Shown piece after piece: positions 34,320 through 42,480 of a stretch of DNA of 64,000 nucleotides (positions are counted from its first letter, which is position 1; each line of letters opens with the position of its first letter). Made by a program: the position numbers and the translations under genes. Under the pieces are notes generated by a model that saw nothing but the letters and a program-made list of their open reading frames with translations, had not been told where the DNA came from and made no database searches. The DNA lies in assembly GCA_965235635.1 (NCBI GenBank), contig CBDDYR010000004.1:1-64000 (forward strand), in the 5' to 3' direction. This stretch comes from Fontibacterium meridianamericanum. Lineage in GTDB: Bacteria; Pseudomonadota; Alphaproteobacteria; Pelagibacterales; Pelagibacteraceae.

Positions 34320-35003
34320 CTAAGTATCTAAAGAATACCCAGACGATCTTACGGTTCTAATAAGTTCAGGAAGACCTTCAATGTTAATAGCTTTTCTAAG
34401 TCTTCGAATATGAACATCTACAGTTCTAGCTTCAACATTAATTTCATTACCCCAAATATTATTTAACAATTGTTCTCTGGAATAAACTCTTTGCGGACTT
34501 TTAATTAAAAAATCTAACAACCGAAATTCAGTTGGTCCAACTTTTATTTCTTTATTGGCTCTATAAATTCTTCTTGTAATACGATCAACTTTTAAATCGT
34601 GAAATGTAGATACATCCTCGATAAGAGAAGGTTTAGTTCTTTTTAACAACGACTTAACTCTTAATAATATTTCTTTATAACTAAAAGGTTTAGTAACATA
34701 ATCATCAACTCCAGACTCAAAACCTCTAACCTTGTCTTCCTCTTCGCTCTTTGCGGTAAGCATTAATACTGGAATAGTTTTTAATTTATTAATTTTTTTA
34801 ATTTGTTTACAAACTTCAATTCCTGAAAAATCAGGAAGCATCCAATCTAATATTATAAGATCGGGAATATTTTTTTTAATATTTTGTATTGCTTCTTCTC
34901 CTGTCTCTGAAAAATTAACCTTATAACCTTCTTTCTCAAGATTATATTGCAACAAAGTAATGATTGGCTTTTCGTCCTCGACAATAAAAATATTGGCTGA
35001 CAT
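34320..35003 (-). CDS. phoB: Phosphate regulon response regulator PhoB
   Basis: OmpR-type response regulator, 227 residues. The receiver has the acidic pair Asp10/Glu11 in VEDEKP, the phospho-acceptor Asp53 in LILDWMLPD and the conserved Lys of VTKPFSYKE. The winged-helix domain (about 130-227) includes EFRLLDFLIKSPQRVYSREQLL and the recognition region VEARTVDVHIRRLRKAI. It ends the phoR-pstSCAB-phoU-phoB array, two bases after phoU. It is expected to bind the Pho box before pstS. Confidence 0.96.
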   Translation of the reverse strand: MSANIFIVEDEKPIITLLQYNLEKEGYKVNFSETGEEAIQNIKKNIPDLIILDWMLPDFSGIEVCKQIKKINKLKTIPVLMLTAKSEEEDKVRGFESGVDDYVTKPFSYKEILLRVKSLLKRTKPSLIEDVSTFHDLKVDRITRRIYRANKEIKVGPTEFRLLDFLIKSPQRVYSREQLLNNIWGNEINVEARTVDVHIRRLRKAINIEGLPELIRTVRSSGYSLDT

Positions 35004-35005
35004 AT

Positions 35006-35704
35006 TTAATTTTTTGTCGATGCGGACTTCTCTCCTTTTGATCTAGTACCTTTAATTTGATCTCCAGTTACTAAAAAATAGACATTCTCAGAAATATTTG
35101 AAACATGGTCGCCCACTCTTTCCATATGTTTTGCAGCAAATAATAAATGTGTTGAAAGCTCTAAATTTTTTTTATTACTTTTCATAAATTTTAATAATTC
35201 ATCCATTGAAAAATTCACAAGTTTATCTATTTCAAGATCACTATTCCAAACCCGATAAGCAATATCTTTGTCTCTTTTAGAATAAGCATCTAGTACATCT
35301 TTTAAATTTTTCTCTACAACATTGGCAGCTCTTCTTAACGAATCTGCTATATTTACAGGGATATCAAATTCTAAATACCTTGCTCTTTTTGCAATATTTT
35401 TTGCAAGATCTCCTATTCTTTCTAATTCAGATGAAATTCTCATTGAAGAAACTGTTTCTCTTAAATCAATTCCCATAGGCTGTCTTAAAGCAATAAGATC
35501 TATAACTTGATTTTCTATTTTAATGTCGAACTCATTCATCTTAAGATCTTTTCCAGCAATCTTATCCGCTAAATCCTCATCACGTTTTAAAAGGGCATTA
35601 ACAGAATTTGCAAATTGACTTTCGGCAAGACCTCCCATCTTAACAATAGTGTTTGTTAAGTTTTGAAGCTGCTCTTCATAGGATTTAACTATATGTTCCG
35701 TCAT
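35006..35704 (-). CDS. phoU: Phosphate signalling regulator PhoU
   Basis: 232 residues forming two three-helix PhoU repeats. Typical sequence: AGKDLKMNEFDIKIENQVIDLIALRQPMGIDLRET and ERIGDLAKNIAKRA in repeat one, HMERVGDHVSNISENVYFL in repeat two; the E-x-x-D motifs bind metal clusters. It links the Pst transporter to PhoR and keeps the regulon off when phosphate is ample. About 70 bases separate it from pstB. Confidence 0.96.
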   Translation of the reverse strand: MTEHIVKSYEEQLQNLTNTIVKMGGLAESQFANSVNALLKRDEDLADKIAGKDLKMNEFDIKIENQVIDLIALRQPMGIDLRETVSSMRISSELERIGDLAKNIAKRARYLEFDIPVNIADSLRRAANVVEKNLKDVLDAYSKRDKDIAYRVWNSDLEIDKLVNFSMDELLKFMKSNKKNLELSTHLLFAAKHMERVGDHVSNISENVYFLVTGDQIKGTRSKGEKSASTKN

Positions 35705-35776
35705 TATTATTTACATCTATAGGTTGAATTAAATATTGTCAAAGATAATTTTTTATTTTTCATAATAATAACTCCG

Positions 35777-36553
35777 TTAACCAAATCGTCCCGTAATATA
35801 ATCTTCAGTTTCTTTTCGATCTGGTTTTAAAAAAATTTTTTTCGTTTCATTAAACTCCACAAGATCACCTAAATACATAAACGCTGTAGAGTCTGATACT
35901 CTTGCTGCTTGTTGCATATTATGTGTCACGATAATGACTGTGTAATCATTTTTTAATTCATAAATTAATTCTTCAATTTTACTGGTGGAAACAGGATCTA
36001 ATGCTGATGTAGGTTCATCTAATAAAAGAACCGATGGTTTCACTGCAATACCTCTTGCAATACATAATCTTTGTTGCTGTCCTCCTGATAAAGACAATCC
36101 GCTTTGTTTCATTTTGTCTTTAACCTCATTCCATAATGCAGCCTTTTTTAAAGCCCATTCAACTCTTAAATCCATGTCTGGTTTTTTTAAATTTTCATAC
36201 AATCTAACTCCAAAAGCAATATTATCATAAATTGACATTGGAAAAGGAGTTGGTTTTTGAAAAATCATACCAACTTTTGCTCTTAATAAATTTAGATCTC
36301 TTTTTGGATGTAAAATATTATCACCATAAAGTTTTACTTCTCCCTCAGCTTTTTGCTCCGGATATAAATCATACATTCGATTGAAAACTCTAAGAAGGGT
36401 AGATTTTCCACAACCCGAAGGTCCTATAAAAGCTGTAATTTTTTTTTCAACAATATTTAAATTAATATTTTTTAAAGCCTGAAATTTTCCATAAAAGAAG
36501 TTTAAGTTATTAACTTCAATTGCATTTTTTATAATTGTATTTTTTTGAATCAT
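35777..36553 (-). CDS. pstB: Phosphate ABC transporter ATP-binding protein PstB
   Basis: 258 residues. Walker A GPSGCGKST at 44-52, the PstB-typical FNRMYDLYPEQKAEGEV, GMIFQKPTPFPMSIYDN around the Q-loop, signature LSGGQQQR and Walker B LLLDEPTSALDP. It drives phosphate uptake through PstCA. Its start overlaps the end of pstA by 4 bases. Confidence 0.97.
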   Translation of the reverse strand: MIQKNTIIKNAIEVNNLNFFYGKFQALKNINLNIVEKKITAFIGPSGCGKSTLLRVFNRMYDLYPEQKAEGEVKLYGDNILHPKRDLNLLRAKVGMIFQKPTPFPMSIYDNIAFGVRLYENLKKPDMDLRVEWALKKAALWNEVKDKMKQSGLSLSGGQQQRLCIARGIAVKPSVLLLDEPTSALDPVSTSKIEELIYELKNDYTVIIVTHNMQQAARVSDSTAFMYLGDLVEFNETKKIFLKPDRKETEDYITGRFG

Positions 36554-37395
36554 CTTTTTTCCCTAAAAAATACTCTTGCAAGTATATTTAATCCAAGCAC
36601 TGTTAGTGTAATTAATAGCGCTCCCCCCCAAGCCAAATTTACCCAATTCACATATGGACTCATAGCAAATTGATAAATCACAACTGGCAAAGTGGAGATT
36701 GGTTTATTCATATCTGTTGAAAAAAATTGATTATTAAGAGCAGTAAATAATAGTGGAGCTGTTTCTCCACTAACTCGCGCAACAGCAAGTAAAACCCCAG
36801 TAATTACGCCGCTTTTAGCTGCTTTAAGAATAACTGTTATAGATACTTTCCACTTTGGAGCTCCTAATGCATAAGCCGCCTCTCTTAAAGTGTTGGGAAC
36901 TAGACGTAAAATATTCTCTGTTGTTTTTACAATAACAGGTACTGCCAACAAAGATAATGCAATGGTTCCTGCAAATCCTGAAAAATGTTTAACTTTAGAA
37001 ACATAAATTGCATAAACAAATAATCCGATAACTATGGAAGGAGCTGATAACATTACATCTGTTACTAAACGAGTGATATTTGCAATTTTACTTCTGTCTC
37101 CATACTCTGATAAATAAATCCCAGCTAAAATTCCGATGGGTGTACTAATCAACGTACAAGAAATAACTATCATTAAACTTCCAACAATTGCATTTGCTAA
37201 TCCTCCGCCTGCAGAGCCTGCAGCAGGGGTACTATTGAAGAAAAAATTTAAATTAAATGCTGAGATGCCTTTTGAAACAAGTACAAATAAGATCCAAGTT
37301 AAAACTACCATTCCCAGCGTCATAGCCGCCATAGATAGGCTCAAGCCAATGAAATTTGATCTTTTTCTACTATTATAAATTTTATTATTCTTCAT
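36550..37395 (-). CDS. pstA: Phosphate ABC transporter permease PstA
   Basis: 281 residues, six membrane segments. The early TPAAGSAGGGLANAIVGSLMIVI and the EAA-loop region LREAAYALGAPKWKVSITVILKAAKSG, plus the typical VARVSGETAPLLFTA, are PstA signatures. It forms the channel with PstC, whose stop touches its start (one shared base). Confidence 0.96.
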   Translation of the reverse strand: MKNNKIYNSRKRSNFIGLSLSMAAMTLGMVVLTWILFVLVSKGISAFNLNFFFNSTPAAGSAGGGLANAIVGSLMIVISCTLISTPIGILAGIYLSEYGDRSKIANITRLVTDVMLSAPSIVIGLFVYAIYVSKVKHFSGFAGTIALSLLAVPVIVKTTENILRLVPNTLREAAYALGAPKWKVSITVILKAAKSGVITGVLLAVARVSGETAPLLFTALNNQFFSTDMNKPISTLPVVIYQFAMSPYVNWVNLAWGGALLITLTVLGLNILARVFFREKR

Positions 37396-38399
37396 TAACT
37401 CTTAACTCCTTTTTTCTTATCGATATTAGATAACATTAATTTAGCAGCAAAAAGTACTACGAATGTTATTATAAAAAGAGTAAGCCCAAGTGCAAATAAG
37501 GAGGAATAATGCAACCCAGGCTCCGCTTCTCCAAATTCATTTGCAAGTGTTGATGCAATAGAAGATCCTGGAGAAAATAATGAAGGATTAATTCTATGTG
37601 CATTGCCAATTACAAATGTAACTGCCATTGTTTCACCTAGAGCTCTTCCTAGTCCAAGCATTATTCCACCAACGACTCCAACTCTAGTGTAGGGTAGAAC
37701 AATTCTTGTTACCACTTCCCAAGTCGTGCATCCAATTCCATAAGCGGATTCTTTTAATATGGGAGGAACAATTGAAAAAACGTCTCTAATTACTGAAGCT
37801 ATAAATGGAATAATCATAAATGATAAAATTATTCCTGCACAAAGAATTCCTATTCCATTTTGGGGTCCCGAAAATAAAATTCCAATAATAGGAATTTGTC
37901 CTAAAGTTGAATTAAGAGCAGGCTGAATATAATCACCAAATATAGGAGCAAAAACAAATAAACCAAACATTCCATAAATAATGGATGGAATTGCTGCTAA
38001 CATCTCAATTGCTATTCCTAAAGGTCTCCTTAACCAAATAGGACATGTCTCAGTTAAAAAAACTGCAATGCCAAAACTTATTGGGACAGCAATTAATAGA
38101 GCAATAATTGAGGTAACTAAAGTTCCATAAATTGATGATAACCCCCCAAATTTAGAGTTAACAACATTCCATTCGTTTTTGAAAAAAAAACCAACGCCAG
38201 ACTCTTTTAAAGTTGGCCAAGCACTAATGACTAATGAAATAATAATTCCAACCAAAACTATCAAAACTAAAGACGCAAAAAATAAAGTTAATTTATGAAA
38301 GAAAAAATCTTGTAAATACTGTATTCGAGCAACTTTATTTACTCTAAGATTTAATTTTTTTTTATTAGACGGTATATTTTGAGATGAATTTTCTGTCAT
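37395..38399 (-). CDS. pstC: Phosphate ABC transporter permease PstC
   Basis: 334 residues with an N-terminal cytoplasmic tail of about 35 residues followed by six or more membrane segments. SIYGTLVTSIIALLIAVPISFG and ILKESAYGIGCTTWEVVTRIVLPY (the EAA loop), then GLGRALGETMAVTFVIGNA, are PstC hallmarks. It begins 19 bases after a strong hairpin that follows pstS. Only a weak ribosome-binding sequence precedes its ATG, consistent with lower output than PstS. Confidence 0.96.
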   Translation of the reverse strand: MTENSSQNIPSNKKKLNLRVNKVARIQYLQDFFFHKLTLFFASLVLIVLVGIIISLVISAWPTLKESGVGFFFKNEWNVVNSKFGGLSSIYGTLVTSIIALLIAVPISFGIAVFLTETCPIWLRRPLGIAIEMLAAIPSIIYGMFGLFVFAPIFGDYIQPALNSTLGQIPIIGILFSGPQNGIGILCAGIILSFMIIPFIASVIRDVFSIVPPILKESAYGIGCTTWEVVTRIVLPYTRVGVVGGIMLGLGRALGETMAVTFVIGNAHRINPSLFSPGSSIASTLANEFGEAEPGLHYSSLFALGLTLFIITFVVLFAAKLMLSNIDKKKGVKS

Positions 38400-38418
38400 A
38401 GTATTTACCGTCTTTTTA

Positions 38419-38447
38419 ATAACACCCCGCTTGTGTCGGGGTGTTAT
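38419..38447 (-). promoter_or_regulatory. 11-bp GC-rich hairpin between pstS and pstC
   Basis: A perfect stem, ATAACACCCCG (38419-38429) with CGGGGTGTTAT (38437-38447) and a seven-base loop, lies 11 bases after the pstS stop codon on the minus strand. The sequence after it is A-rich, not a U-tract. As at livK and dctP, it most likely stabilises the 3' end of the binding-protein message or limits read-through to the permease genes. Confidence 0.8.
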
Positions 38448-38458
38448 GAATTTATTAA

Positions 38459-39484
38459 TTATTTTTGAATTTTAGACCAAACGTTTTTAGCGATATAGTC
38501 AGTAACATTTGCAGGCAGAGGAACATATTCTAAACTTTCAGCAGATTTTCCTCCATTCTTAAATGCCCATTCAAAAAATTTTAAAGTCTCGTTAGATTTT
38601 GTTTTATCTACAGGAGTCTTATACATCAGAATAAAAGAGGCCGATGTTATTGGCCAAGACTTCTCTCCTTTTTGATTATTTAAGGAAATTCCCATTCCAG
38701 GAACGCTTGTCCAATCAGCTCCTGCTGCAGCAGCCTTGAAAGATTCAAGACTAGGAGCAACAAATTTCCCATCAAGATTCTTCATATTCATGTGCGGGAT
38801 ATTATTAAGTTTTGCATAAGCAAACTCAACATAACCTATTGAACCTTTGACTCGAGTAACGTTTGCAGCAACGCCTTCATTTCCTTTTCCACCAATAGTA
38901 GATTTTGCTGGCCAATTTACTGTATTAGCTGCTCCAACTTTTTCTTTCCAAACTGGACTTACTTTAGATAAATAGTCTGTAAAAACATTCGTAGTTCCAG
39001 ATCCATCTGAACGAGTCACAACTGTAATTTCTGTATCAGGCAATTTTTTTCCTGCATTTAAATCAGCAATTCGTTTGTCGCTCCATTTAGTGATATCTCC
39101 TAAAAAAATAGAAGCTAAAGTGGGTCCATCAATTCTAAGCTCTCCTGGTTTAAAGCCTTCAAGGTTTATAACTGGAACCACAGCACCTATAATTTCTGGA
39201 AACTGAACCATTCCATCTTTCTCAAGATCTTCACCTTTTAGAGGTGCATCAGTTGCACCAAAATCAACTGTTTTTTCTCTAATTTGTTTAACGCCACCGC
39301 TTGAACCTATTGATGCATAATTAATACTATTGCCAGATATTTTTTTATATTCTTCTGACCATTTACTGATAAGCGGGGCTACGAAAGTTGCTCCTGCTCC
39401 AGTAATAGTAATATCTTTTGCGTAAGCAAATGTTGAAAGCAACAATGTTGCAAAAAAAGTTACTATAAAGTTATTTTTTTTCAT
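38459..39484 (-). CDS. pstS: Phosphate-binding periplasmic protein PstS
   Basis: 341 residues. Signal peptide up to about residue 22 (ATLLLSTFAYA|KD). The mature start ITGAGATFVAPLISKWSEEY and the phosphate-site segments GSSGGVKQI and VTRSDGSGTTNVFTDYL (Ser, Thr and Arg ligands) are classic PstS. A ribosome site AAAGGA precedes the ATG. Three Pho half-sites lie 60-88 bases upstream, so it heads the phosphate-starvation-induced operon. Confidence 0.97.
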   Translation of the reverse strand: MKKNNFIVTFFATLLLSTFAYAKDITITGAGATFVAPLISKWSEEYKKISGNSINYASIGSSGGVKQIREKTVDFGATDAPLKGEDLEKDGMVQFPEIIGAVVPVINLEGFKPGELRIDGPTLASIFLGDITKWSDKRIADLNAGKKLPDTEITVVTRSDGSGTTNVFTDYLSKVSPVWKEKVGAANTVNWPAKSTIGGKGNEGVAANVTRVKGSIGYVEFAYAKLNNIPHMNMKNLDGKFVAPSLESFKAAAAGADWTSVPGMGISLNNQKGEKSWPITSASFILMYKTPVDKTKSNETLKFFEWAFKNGGKSAESLEYVPLPANVTDYIAKNVWSKIQK

Positions 39485-39543
39485 ATTTATCCTTTTTAAA
39501 TTATTAAAACTGGGAGACTCATAATCTTTAAAGTAACGGATTA

Positions 39544-39572
39544 TGTTTCAGATTTGTTAAAGATTTGTTACA
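39544..39572 (-). promoter_or_regulatory. Pho box (three PhoB half-sites) upstream of pstS
   Basis: Read on the minus strand, three seven-base units TGTAACA (39566-39572), TTTAACA (39555-39561) and TGAAACA (39544-39550) are separated by identical four-base spacers AATC, giving an exact 11-base period. This is the geometry of PhoB sites, whose half-site resembles CTGTCAT followed by an AT-rich spacer. The array ends 59 bases before the pstS start, leaving room for a -10 element in the interval. It also lies between the phoR stop and pstS, so pstS has its own inducible promoter. Confidence 0.75.
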
Positions 39573-39599
39573 AAAAGTAACTTATTAGTTGCAAAATTA

Positions 39600-40805
39600 T
39601 TAAGAAATTAGCGGCAATAATACTATAAATTCACTACCTTTTCCCTCTTTGCTAATAATTTTTAGCTCACCTTTATGTTGATTTAGTATGTGTTTTGTAA
39701 TTGCAAGGCCCAATCCTGTTCCTTCTATTTTTAATTTTTTAATATTATCTGCTCTAAAAAATCTTTCTGTGATTCTATGAATATCCTCTGGAGCTATTCC
39801 AAAACCTTCGTCAATAACAGAGATTGAAGTGTAATTTTTTAATCCGCTTTTGTTTTCAGAGCTTTTTATTTTAATAGATTTTGAATTGCTACTATACTTA
39901 ATTGCATTATCCAAAAGGTTTATAAAAACTGCTGATAATTTTTCTTTATCTCCAATAACAAATTTTTCTTTTTCATTAATATTTAGACTAACATTAAGTT
40001 TTTTTTCATGAATCTTTTTAGAATTCAATAAAATAACATTTTCTATAACTTCTTTAATATCAACCTTATCTTTTAATCTAATATGTTCTTGAAGTTCAAT
40101 TCTACTTAGAGACATTAAATCTTTAATTAGAACTTCCATTTTATCTGCTTCAGATTTCATAATTTCTAAAAATTTTTTTTGCGATTTAGGATCATCTTTT
40201 GCTGAATCGGTGATGGTTTCTAAAAATCCTTTTAATGAAACAAGCGGAGTCCTAAGTTCATGGCTTACATTTGCAATAAAGTCAGATCGCATATTTTGAC
40301 TTTTTCTCATTTCTGTAAAATCTCTGATAATAATTAAAGTATGCTCAGATTTAATTGAAACTACGCTAATTTTATAAAATTTAAAAACTGGTATTTTTAA
40401 TTCAATATCAATTTTTTTTATCTCTTTATCAATTTTGTTTTGATCAATTGCATCTAATAATTCTGGTATTCTTATTTCGCTGCCAATATGTTTTCCCTCA
40501 AGATTTGAACCAAAATTTTCTACAGCGGCTTTATTGCTATAGGTAATAATATTAAATTTATTTAAAATAATAATTATATCTTCTAATTGATTAATAAAAA
40601 GTTCTTGAAGATCATTTTTAGTCAGTTTTTGACCTGAAATTTCAGTATCAATTTTTTGAAAAGATTTTGTTGTAGATATTGGTTTGTAAAAAAAAATTAT
40701 TATAAAAAAAATGTTGATAATAAATAGAATTTCAGTGGTAATACTGGAATTTAGGAATAGCACTAAAGTAACTAAAAAACCAATAGTGGATATAATTTTT
40801 AACAT
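39600..40805 (-). CDS. phoR: Phosphate regulon sensor histidine kinase PhoR
   Basis: 401 residues. Two short membrane segments at the start (about 4-20 and 25-41) with almost no periplasmic loop, then a PAS domain (about 65-160), the phosphorylated His182 in FIANVSHELRTPLVSLKG, and an ATPase domain with LLDNAIKYSS, DEGFGI and GTGLGLAITKHI. Lack of a sensor domain outside the membrane fits PhoR, which reads Pst/PhoU rather than phosphate directly. It precedes pstS on the same strand with about 115 bases between; PhoB is at the far end of the cluster. Confidence 0.93.
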   Translation of the reverse strand: MLKIISTIGFLVTLVLFLNSSITTEILFIINIFFIIIFFYKPISTTKSFQKIDTEISGQKLTKNDLQELFINQLEDIIIILNKFNIITYSNKAAVENFGSNLEGKHIGSEIRIPELLDAIDQNKIDKEIKKIDIELKIPVFKFYKISVVSIKSEHTLIIIRDFTEMRKSQNMRSDFIANVSHELRTPLVSLKGFLETITDSAKDDPKSQKKFLEIMKSEADKMEVLIKDLMSLSRIELQEHIRLKDKVDIKEVIENVILLNSKKIHEKKLNVSLNINEKEKFVIGDKEKLSAVFINLLDNAIKYSSNSKSIKIKSSENKSGLKNYTSISVIDEGFGIAPEDIHRITERFFRADNIKKLKIEGTGLGLAITKHILNQHKGELKIISKEGKGSEFIVLLPLIS

Positions 40806-40851
40806 ATTTTTTTTATATCTTATCTAATAATAATTATTTAGAAAGATTTAT

Positions 40852-41745
40852 ATGAAAAAAATCTGCATCATCTGTAATGCAAAAATTAGTTTTTTAAAAA
40901 AATATAAATTAAATAAAATTTATAAAATTTTATCCAAAGATAATCATGTTGAAATTTTTAAAACTGAAAAAATTGGTCACGGAACTATTCTTTGCAAAGT
41001 AAATATTAATAAATTTGATATTATTGTTGCGGCAGGCGGAGATGGTACCATTAATGAAGTTGTAAATGGAATGAATGATAAAAAACCACTTGCAATAATT
41101 CCATTAGGTACGGCTAATATTTTTGCTTTAGAGGCAGGAATTAATGGAAGTGCGAATGAAATAGCTCAAATCATATTATCTACCAAAATCAAAAAAGTTT
41201 ACGTACCAACTATAAATAATAAAAATTTTATTTTAATGGCAAGCGCTGGTTTCGATGCAGATATTGTTAAAACGGTTCAATCATCTCCAACATTAAAAAA
41301 TATATTTAAAAAATTTTTATTTTTCATTGTTTCTTCTTTTAAATTATTAATTTTTAAAAGATATGAACTAAAAATACTTGCTAATAATAAGATATATAAA
41401 GCAAACTGGATTATTATTACGAAAGCAATGCATTATGCGGGTTCATTTAAATTAACTCAAGACACAAATATTTTTGATAAAAAATTAATCATCTACCTAT
41501 TTTGCAACTTAACAAGATTAAATTTTTTATGTTATTTTTTTACTCTTCTTTTAAATAAAAAATTAAAAGAAAGTAATAAACTGATTAAAGTTACAAGCGA
41601 TGATATTTTTATAAGTTCTAAAAACAAAACTACAGTTCAGTATGATGGTGAATTTCTAGGCTACCTGCCAGCTCAAATTAAAAATACAAAAAGAACAATT
41701 AATATTTTAGTAAAAGAAGAATTAAACGTACAAGCTGATCAATAA
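40852..41745 (+). CDS. Diacylglycerol/lipid kinase family protein (YegS/LCB5 type)
   Basis: 297 residues. The catalytic-domain motif AAGGDGTINEVVNGM (about 62-76) and PLGTANIFALEAGI are the nucleotide-binding features of this family; VQYDGEFLGYLPAQI closes the C-terminal beta domain. It would phosphorylate diacylglycerol or a related lipid at the membrane. Divergent from phoR. In phosphate-starved SAR11-type bacteria lipid remodelling is known, but no direct link is shown here. Confidence 0.87.
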   Translation: MKKICIICNAKISFLKKYKLNKIYKILSKDNHVEIFKTEKIGHGTILCKVNINKFDIIVAAGGDGTINEVVNGMNDKKPLAIIPLGTANIFALEAGINGSANEIAQIILSTKIKKVYVPTINNKNFILMASAGFDADIVKTVQSSPTLKNIFKKFLFFIVSSFKLLIFKRYELKILANNKIYKANWIIITKAMHYAGSFKLTQDTNIFDKKLIIYLFCNLTRLNFLCYFFTLLLNKKLKESNKLIKVTSDDIFISSKNKTTVQYDGEFLGYLPAQIKNTKRTINILVKEELNVQADQ

Positions 41746-41820
41746 TATCACTAGAGCAATTAGAATTAAAAATACGATAACTGCTTTATTTAATGGAAGA
41801 TTATTCAAATATCTAAACAT
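41722..41820 (-). CDS. Putative 32-residue single-pass membrane protein
   Basis: ATG at 41820 to TAA at 41722 encodes a short basic start (MFRYLNNLPLNKA) and one hydrophobic helix VIVFLILIALVILLISLY. It starts 3 bases after the DoxX stop on the same strand, consistent with an operon, and overlaps the convergent lipid kinase by 24 bases. Composition and spacing support it, but an open frame this short could be chance. Confidence 0.35.
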   Translation of the reverse strand: MFRYLNNLPLNKAVIVFLILIALVILLISLYV

Positions 41821-41823
41821 AAA

Positions 41824-42276
41824 TTAAAATTCTTTTGGTAGAGAATTATCTATTGAAACTCTATCTCCACCTTTAAAAAATATCGCAATCATGACTACTA
41901 GCCAAAATAACGGATATTCATATCCCCCTTTAACCCAAAGAAAACCATTTTTTAAATGAATATAAAAAGTCGCAACGGCTAAAAGACCTATGAGTTGAAT
42001 TGCTACAAATCTTGTTAAAAAACCTAGTGCTAAAAATATTCCACCAAAAAATTCTAAAATGCCGATGTAAAGTGCTAATGGATAAGCAGGTTCTAATTGA
42101 ACACTTTTAAAGAAATCAACCGTACCATTCAAATTAACAAATAATTTACTATAGCCATGGGGCACCATCATTATTCCTGCCACAAATCGAATTAATGAAT
42201 AAGAATAATATGAAGTAGACTCGTAAAATTTCTCTAAGTAGGGAATTATATATTTTGAATTTCTACTAACTCTCAT
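41824..42276 (-). CDS. DoxX family membrane protein
   Basis: 150 residues with four membrane segments. LIRFVAGIMMVPHGYSKLF at the start and LYIGILEFFGGIFLALGFLTRFVAI are typical of DoxX proteins, which include thiosulfate:quinone oxidoreductase subunits and poorly characterised membrane proteins linked to redox stress. A specific role cannot be assigned. About 55 bases separate its start from the tRNA gene. Confidence 0.88.
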   Translation of the reverse strand: MRVSRNSKYIIPYLEKFYESTSYYSYSLIRFVAGIMMVPHGYSKLFVNLNGTVDFFKSVQLEPAYPLALYIGILEFFGGIFLALGFLTRFVAIQLIGLLAVATFYIHLKNGFLWVKGGYEYPLFWLVVMIAIFFKGGDRVSIDNSLPKEF

Positions 42277-42330
42277 GGTCGTAAATTAGTATCAAACTTG
42301 TAAGTTTATATCAAAGTTAAATAAACTAAT

Positions 42331-42407
42331 TGGCGCGCCCGGAAAGAGTCGAACTTCCAACCTCCAGATTCGTAGTCTGGCATTCTATCCAATTGAACTA
42401 CGGGCGC
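42331..42407 (-). tRNA. tRNA-Arg (ACG)
   Basis: A complete cloverleaf on the minus strand, 77 nt. The acceptor stem pairs GCGCCCG (42401-42407) with CGGGCGC (42335-42341), followed by discriminator G and an encoded CCA. The anticodon stem CCAGA/TCTGG encloses the loop CTACGAA, giving anticodon ACG (plus strand 42371-42373), read as ICG after deamination. The T loop contains TTCGACT. Confidence 0.95.
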
Positions 42408-42480
42408 TTAAATAATAGAAAAATTAAAATTTAATATCTTATTTTATTTTTTTTAATTAAATAATCATAGGTCTTTATTC

